Below the pieces are notes generated by a model. That model was not told the DNA's origin. It searched no databases and was given only the letters and a program-made list of their open reading frames with translations. Shown here piece after piece: positions 13,897 to 17,633 of a stretch of DNA of 17,633 nt. Position 1 is the first letter of the stretch. Each line of letters starts with the position of its first letter. The DNA is from Micavibrio aeruginosavorus (GTDB taxonomy: Bacteria; Pseudomonadota; Alphaproteobacteria; Micavibrionales; Micavibrionaceae). The stretch covers positions 1-17,633 of the forward strand of contig QFQB01000035.1 in the NCBI GenBank assembly GCA_003241475.1, in the 5' to 3' direction. The position numbers and the translations under genes were made by a program.

Positions 13897-14130
13897 ATGA
13901 CTGATTCCAAACCGATTTCCACCTTTGACGAAATCTGCCACCTGACCATCGAAACCATGCGGAAGATGGATATGCAGACGCTCTGGCAGCTGAAAAAACA
14001 GGCCGCCAAAGAACTCGACCGCGCCAAACTCACCAAAGGGTGCATCGACCTGGCACTGTCCCTCAAGCAAGAGGACGAAGACCGCGCCGCGCAAGCGGAG
14101 GACGACAACCAGCCAAGTTTGCTGGACTAA
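13897..14130 (+). CDS. 77-aa hypothetical protein of the replication module
   Basis: The small acidic, helical protein begins MTDSKPISTFDEICHLTIET and has a Lys-rich central helix (TLWQLKKQAAKELDRAKLTK) and an acidic end, QAEDDNQPSLLD. There is no signal peptide or membrane segment. The family is unnamed, although similar short proteins precede replication genes in alphaproteobacterial elements (recalled, not checked). The start at 13897 has a GGAGG Shine-Dalgarno 5 bases upstream and is preferred to an upstream in-frame ATG at 13756, which lies in the C-rich repeats. It is 13 bases before the replication-like gene, so the two are co-transcribed. Confidence 0.75.
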   Translation: MTDSKPISTFDEICHLTIETMRKMDMQTLWQLKKQAAKELDRAKLTKGCIDLALSLKQEDEDRAAQAEDDNQPSLLD

Positions 14131-14143
14131 GCGGCAACCGGCG

Positions 14144-15286
14144 ATGGAATGGTACAGGGTTTATCACGGTATGCCACACGATCCTAAACTCAAAGTGATC
14201 GCGCATCGAGCCAAGCAACCAATGGCGCATGTCGTCGCGGTGTGGACATGCCTGCTCGATGCAGCATCCCAGCACCGTGCGCGTGGCACCGTGGAGGTCG
14301 ATGCCGAACAAATCGCCATCATGCAGGACATCGAAACCGAGGCGGTGCAGGCGATCATCGCCGCCATGTACACCAAGGGAATGCTGGATGAGCAGAACCG
14401 CCTCACGGCATGGGATAAGCGCCAGCACACCACTTCCGCCGAGCGCATGGCCCGCCATCGTGACAAGAAGAAACGCGATGTGACAGCAAGTGACGCGGCA
14501 ACAAAAAAAGTGACGGGCGGTGACGCAAAAAAGCGCAAAAACGCACCAGATACAGATAACAGATTACAGACTACAGATTCAGATACAGAGGTTCAGAAGG
14601 CAGAAGCAGAATCGCAGAAAAACAAAAAAACAGATTCAAATTCAAAAAACAGAGCGAGAGCAGAGGGAGAGCGCGAGAGGGAGAAAACAAAATCGCTGCC
14701 CGATGAGATCGCAGAGCAAATGCTGCAAATCTGGAATGCAGAAGTTCAGAGCAAACTGACCAAAGGCCAAAGCGCCAGAATCACACCCAAACGCAAACAG
14801 CAAATGGCAGAACGGTGGCGGCAGGATTTCCAGCAGGACATCCGGGCATGGCGCTACTTCTGCGAAGTCATCGGCAGCAGCGATTTTTGCCTTGGCAAAG
14901 TGGCAGGCAAGGATTGGACAATCGACCTCGGCTGGTCGGTGGAATCCTCCGAGCATGTGGCGAAGATTCTGGAAGGCGGGTTCTCCGGGGGCAATCATCC
15001 ACCCAAGCCAGCGGCCTGCGATGTGCCGGGCTTGCAGCAGGCATGGGATGCGGTGCTGGATGCCTTCCAGCAAAAGCATGGCAAAGCACCGTGCCGCAGC
15101 TGGCTTGCCAGCACATCCGTCACCGGCCTGCGCGGGAACACCGTCATCATCCGCTGCCCCAGCTCCTTCGTCTGCCAGTGGATTACCCAGCATTACCTGC
15201 CTGACCTGACGCGCTGGTGGCGCACCGCGACCGAGGGCGGCGCGGCCGTGGCCAGCGTGGAATTGATCGCGGAGGGGCGGCTATGA
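14144..15286 (+). CDS. Replication-initiator-like protein with DnaA domain-I-like C-terminus
   Basis: The 380-aa protein has three parts. Residues 1-105 resemble the N-terminal winged-helix of phage and plasmid replication proteins (EWYRVYHGMPHDPKLKVIAH, then VDAEQIAIMQDIETEAVQAI and SAERMARHRDKKKR). Residues about 106-185 are a hydrophilic low-complexity linker. The C-terminal half has a conserved helical region (about 190-280, containing IRAWRYFCEVI and GWSVESSEHVAKILEGGF). It ends with a segment (about 296-362, LQQAWDAVLDAFQQKHGKA, then SWLAS, then NTVIIRCPSSFVCQWITQHY) resembling DnaA domain I, which recruits helicase and partner proteins. The expected role is initiation of replication of the element. 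The start has a weak Shine-Dalgarno, and the stop overlaps the next start (ATGA). Confidence 0.72.
   Translation: MEWYRVYHGMPHDPKLKVIAHRAKQPMAHVVAVWTCLLDAASQHRARGTVEVDAEQIAIMQDIETEAVQAIIAAMYTKGMLDEQNRLTAWDKRQHTTSAERMARHRDKKKRDVTASDAATKKVTGGDAKKRKNAPDTDNRLQTTDSDTEVQKAEAESQKNKKTDSNSKNRARAEGEREREKTKSLPDEIAEQMLQIWNAEVQSKLTKGQSARITPKRKQQMAERWRQDFQQDIRAWRYFCEVIGSSDFCLGKVAGKDWTIDLGWSVESSEHVAKILEGGFSGGNHPPKPAACDVPGLQQAWDAVLDAFQQKHGKAPCRSWLASTSVTGLRGNTVIIRCPSSFVCQWITQHYLPDLTRWWRTATEGGAAVASVELIAEGRL
14547..14590. repeat. Degenerate CAGAT/ACAGAT tandem repeat in linker of the replication gene
   Basis: Within the hydrophilic linker of the replication-like gene, short units of the form ACAGAT(T/A) repeat about six times with small spacers. 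CAGA-rich sequence continues to about 14660. The local bias is strong compared with flanking codons and suggests slippage-prone, rapidly varying sequence that is tolerated because the linker is disordered. Confidence 0.6.
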
Positions 15287-15696
15287 AAAACCACACCCCC
15301 GAACGCTGGACGGAAAGCGCGGTTGCTACCCGTTTTGAAGATGCCGTTTACACCATGAAACGCCTGCCGCCGGTGCGCGTGCAGGGATATTTCAGCGCGT
15401 GGCCAGCCATCGTGCGAACCGTCGCAGAACAGCTGGCGGAAGATCGGCTGCCGTTGCGCCTCGGCCCGCCATCGGCGGAAGCGATCAGCCGCATGGAAGA
15501 AACCATCCAGTGGATATTCTTCCTCGATGACGAGAACGAACGCCGACTTGTGTGGCTCCGCGCAGCGCGGGTTCCGTGGCGGCCAATTTGCGCCCGCATC
15601 GGATGTGGTCGCACGAAGGCATGGCAGATGTGGGTCATCGCCCTGATGAAAATTACCATCCGCCTCAACGCGAAACCCAAGCTGGGAGGGCGTTAG
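15283..15696 (+). CDS. DUF6362-type protein of mobile elements
   Basis: The 137-aa cytoplasmic protein begins MKNHTPERWTESAVATRFED. It follows the DUF6362 pattern: TMKRLPPVRVQGYFSAWPAI (about residues 22-41), then a RLGPPSAEAISRMEETIQWI helix (about 61-80), then RLVWLRAARVPWRPICARIG (about 87-106). The segment RIGCGRTKAWQMWVIALMKI (about 104-123) reads as a helix-turn-helix. This layout is common in alphaproteobacterial prophages and integrative elements, and the small DNA-binding unit suggests a terminase-small-subunit-like or regulatory role; the function is not known. ATG at 15283 overlaps the previous stop (ATGA), with GGAGGGG upstream, so translation is coupled. The longer frame from 15217 is rejected for that reason. 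Confidence 0.75.
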   Translation: MKNHTPERWTESAVATRFEDAVYTMKRLPPVRVQGYFSAWPAIVRTVAEQLAEDRLPLRLGPPSAEAISRMEETIQWIFFLDDENERRLVWLRAARVPWRPICARIGCGRTKAWQMWVIALMKITIRLNAKPKLGGR

Positions 15697-15697
15697 C

Positions 15698-15883
15698 ATG
15701 GCCTCGAAAAAAAAGACTAAACACGGCGAACAAAAAAGTGTATGGGTATATATAAGATCGCGGGACGTGCGAGTTTTTGCACCCCATAACGCCCAAAACT
15801 CCCTTTTTCATCATTTTTGTTCCCACGCAGCTGCCTACGCGCAGCGAGCGTCCATTTGTGCTGGGGGCAGTTATGATTACTGA
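15698..15883 (+). CDS. Doubtful 61-aa hypothetical protein
   Basis: A short frame begins with ATG at 15698, directly after the stop of the DUF6362-type gene, and has a GGGAGGG sequence at a suitable distance. That sequence is also the coding end of the upstream gene, so it may be coincidence. The product starts MASKKKTKHGEQKSVWVYIR, is basic and has no recognisable domain. The DNA is more AT-rich than its neighbours, has an A8 run and includes TATATAAG (around 15748). It could equally be an untranslated promoter region for the recombinase genes. It would overlap the next gene by 11 bases. Confidence 0.3.
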   Translation: MASKKKTKHGEQKSVWVYIRSRDVRVFAPHNAQNSLFHHFCSHAAAYAQRASICAGGSYDY

Positions 15884-16100
15884 CCTAACCCCGTATCGCA
15901 AATACGTCGATAAGTTCGATTTAACCGAGGAACAGAAGCTCGAACTGGTGAATGCCGTTTGGGTGATTTTGGAAAACTACTTTGACCATCAAATACGACT
16001 TAACCAACTGGCAAAAAAGGAGAAAGACACTCAAAAGACCGTTGATTCGCAACTGCACCCGGTTATCCTTCAAAAAGATACTCAAAACATTGAAATATAG
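15873..16100 (+). CDS. Small recombinase-companion protein
   Basis: The 75-aa protein starts MITDLTPYRKYVDKFDLTEE and continues QKLELVNAVWVILENYFDHQ, then a charged tail. The pattern 'LxPYxxYVDxFDLxxxxKxxLxxxVWxIxExxxD' is, from memory, typical of small proteins encoded directly upstream of large serine recombinases in alphaproteobacterial elements. No function is established. It may be a directionality or accessory factor, but that is inferred from position only. The start at 15873 was chosen because the conserved part begins there; an upstream in-frame ATG at 15777 adds non-conserved sequence. The Shine-Dalgarno is modest (GGGGGC). It ends 11 bases before the recombinase. Confidence 0.72.
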   Translation: MITDLTPYRKYVDKFDLTEEQKLELVNAVWVILENYFDHQIRLNQLAKKEKDTQKTVDSQLHPVILQKDTQNIEI

Positions 16101-16111
16101 AGGTCTTTTGA

Positions 16112-17633
16112 ATGAAAAACGCCGCAAAGAAAGCAGTCATTTATTGCCGCGTATCATCGCCCGAACAGGTAAAAAACGGACATGGGTTATCTTCGCAGGA
16201 AACGCGCTGCCGAGAATTTGCCCGCCATAAAAAATTGGAAGTGGTGGAGGTTTTCTCGGAGGAAGGCATATCCGGGAGTCTGATTGATCGCCCCGCCATC
16301 ACGCGGATGCTGGATTATCTCCGGCAAAATAAAAATGAAGAAATCGTCGTCATCATTGATGACATTAGCCGGTTGGCACGAGGCGTGAAAGCGCACCTGG
16401 AGCTGCGTATCGCTATCCGCGATGCCGGTGGGGTGCTACAATCGCCCTCCATCGAGTTCGGGGAAGATTCCGATAGCCAGCTGGTGGAAAACTTGCTGGC
16501 CAGCGTATCGCAACACCAGCGCCAGAAAAACGCCGAGCAGGTAAAGAATCGGATGCGGGCGCGGCTGATGAATGGTTATTGGATTCTCTGCCCGCCACGC
16601 GGCTACAAAATGGAAAAGCGCGGCACGCACGGTAAAATGCTGGTGCGGGATGAGCCACTGGCTTCCATCGTGCAACAGGCGCTAGAAGGGTTTGCCTCTG
16701 ATCGGTTCAGCACACCGGTGGAAGTGAAGAAATATTTAGAAGAACAGCCGGTTTTCCCGAAAGACCGTAAGGGCGAAGTGCATATGCAGCGTGTGCTGGA
16801 TATGCTGAACCGCCAGCTTTATTCGGGTTACTATGACTACCCGGAATGGAATATCGGGCTGACTAAGGGGCAACATGAGCCGATTATCTCTTTTGAAACC
16901 TACCGCCGCATTCAGGACAAATTGCATGGGCGGGCAAAGGCTCCGACCCGCCTAGACATCAGCCACGACTTTCCACTACGCGGATTCGTGACCTGCGATT
17001 GCTGCGGCGTGCCGATGAAATCCTGCTGGACTAAGGGCCGGAATGGAAAATACCCATACTACCTTTGCCAGACCAAAGGCTGCGAACACTATGGCAAGTC
17101 CATCAAGCGTGATTATCTTGAGGACGAGTTTGCAATGCTCCTGAAAGACATCACTCCATCGGATTCGATGGTGGAAATGGTGGATGACATGATCGGGAAG
17201 CTCTCGCACCTGAAAGCGGGTGATGTGGTGGAGCAGCGCCGGGAACTGCAACATCAGATCGACTTGATTGAAAAGAAGGTGGAGCAGTTCCTCGACCGTA
17301 TCGCGGTGGCGGATAGCACCATCCTGATTACCAGCTATGAACGCCAGATCAAAAATCTGGAAGAACAGCGGGTGGTTCTGCAGGAGAAAATGCAAAATTG
17401 TGGCGAGTTTGACAAAGCGGTGGACGAAACGGCTAGAACCGCTTTTCGATTCTTCGCAAAGCCTTACCAGCTATGGGTTTCCGGGGATATAACGACCAAG
17501 AGATTAGTGCTGAAAGCGACTTTCGCACGCCCTCTGGCCTATGACCGAAAGGAGGGGTATAGAACCGCAGCTCTATCGCTCCCTTTCTCGCTTTTAAGGG
17601 AGTTTTCGGACACTAAGTCCGGTTTGGTGCCCC
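16112..17633 (+). CDS. Large serine recombinase (site-specific integrase), 3' end missing
   Basis: The protein catalyses integration and excision of the element. The 507 visible residues are open to the right edge. The resolvase domain starts YCRVSSPEQ, with catalytic Ser15 (by alignment to resolvase YARVS). SSQETRCREFARHKKLEVVE follows, then EEGISGSLIDRPAITRML and VIIDDISRLARG with the conserved Arg pattern. A recombinase domain (about residues 165-275) follows, then a zinc ribbon (Cys295/Cys298 and Cys319/Cys324), a coiled coil (about 365-450) and a C-terminal region. The start at 16112 has a GAGG Shine-Dalgarno. The visible end, LREFSDTKSGLVP, with the frame still open, matches recombinases whose last codons lie in the tRNA-derived attachment site. 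Confidence 0.93.
   Translation, partial: MKNAAKKAVIYCRVSSPEQVKNGHGLSSQETRCREFARHKKLEVVEVFSEEGISGSLIDRPAITRMLDYLRQNKNEEIVVIIDDISRLARGVKAHLELRIAIRDAGGVLQSPSIEFGEDSDSQLVENLLASVSQHQRQKNAEQVKNRMRARLMNGYWILCPPRGYKMEKRGTHGKMLVRDEPLASIVQQALEGFASDRFSTPVEVKKYLEEQPVFPKDRKGEVHMQRVLDMLNRQLYSGYYDYPEWNIGLTKGQHEPIISFETYRRIQDKLHGRAKAPTRLDISHDFPLRGFVTCDCCGVPMKSCWTKGRNGKYPYYLCQTKGCEHYGKSIKRDYLEDEFAMLLKDITPSDSMVEMVDDMIGKLSHLKAGDVVEQRRELQHQIDLIEKKVEQFLDRIAVADSTILITSYERQIKNLEEQRVVLQEKMQNCGEFDKAVDETARTAFRFFAKPYQLWVSGDITTKRLVLKATFARPLAYDRKEGYRTAALSLPFSLLREFSDTKSGLVP
17625..17633 (-). other. Possible attachment site: start of a tRNA 3' end
   Basis: The last nine bases, TGGTGCCCC, read GGGGCACCA on the minus strand, which is what a tRNA acceptor 3' end with encoded CCA would look like. 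Serine recombinase genes in similar elements often end inside such a site. Only nine bases are visible, so this is suggestive and no more. Confidence 0.3.

Noticed and set aside
14642..15193. 183-aa open frame on the minus strand in the replication gene
   Set aside because: Composition mirrors the plus-strand gene, which has recognisable domains and ATGA coupling to the next gene.

Overview
The window looks like one end of an integrated mobile element in an alphaproteobacterium, carrying a long heavy-metal resistance operon as cargo. The host call rests on the type of XRE regulator, the DUF6362-type protein, and the serine recombinase with its small companion gene; these associations are recalled from family knowledge and were not searched. 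Neither edge of the window is a gene boundary: a metal ATPase runs off the left edge and a large serine recombinase runs off the right edge. There are no rRNA genes, complete tRNA genes or CRISPR arrays.

Positions 1-11862 hold thirteen genes, all on the minus strand and mostly separated by a few bases, so they read as one long transcription unit. In transcription order they are: a czcI-like Cys/His-rich exported protein; czcC (outer-membrane channel); czcB (periplasmic adaptor with a His-rich linker); a czcN-like membrane methyltransferase; czcA (RND pump of the Zn/Co/Cd class); a His-rich periplasmic protein; a small exported protein with an internal repeat; a phasin-like protein; an orphan flgB; cmoA; a second membrane methyltransferase; a SnoaL-like protein; and a Zn/Cd/Pb P-type ATPase. 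The expected joint action is that the ATPase moves metal from cytoplasm to periplasm, the His-rich proteins bind it there, and CzcCBA expels it across the outer membrane. The flgB, phasin and cmoA genes do not obviously belong in such an operon. No known metal regulator (MerR, ArsR or two-component type) is visible.

Positions 11863-13391 hold the divergent control region, an unrecognised 264-aa protein with a winged-helix-like C-terminus on the plus strand, and an XRE repressor-like gene on the minus strand. The XRE gene is translationally coupled to a 57-aa single-pass membrane protein gene, which overlaps the end of the 264-aa gene in antisense.

Positions 13392-13896 are largely non-coding but highly structured. 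They contain a stem-loop array that strongly resembles the phage C4 antisense RNA, followed by C-rich direct repeats that could be iterons. Positions 13897-15696 form a plus-strand replication-like module: a 77-aa hypothetical protein, a replication-initiator-like protein with a DnaA domain-I-like C-terminus, and a DUF6362-type protein. Positions 15698-17633 carry a doubtful small ORF, the recombinase companion gene and the large serine recombinase. The recombinase frame is still open where the window ends, at nine bases that could be the reverse complement of a tRNA 3' end, which would make this the attachment site.
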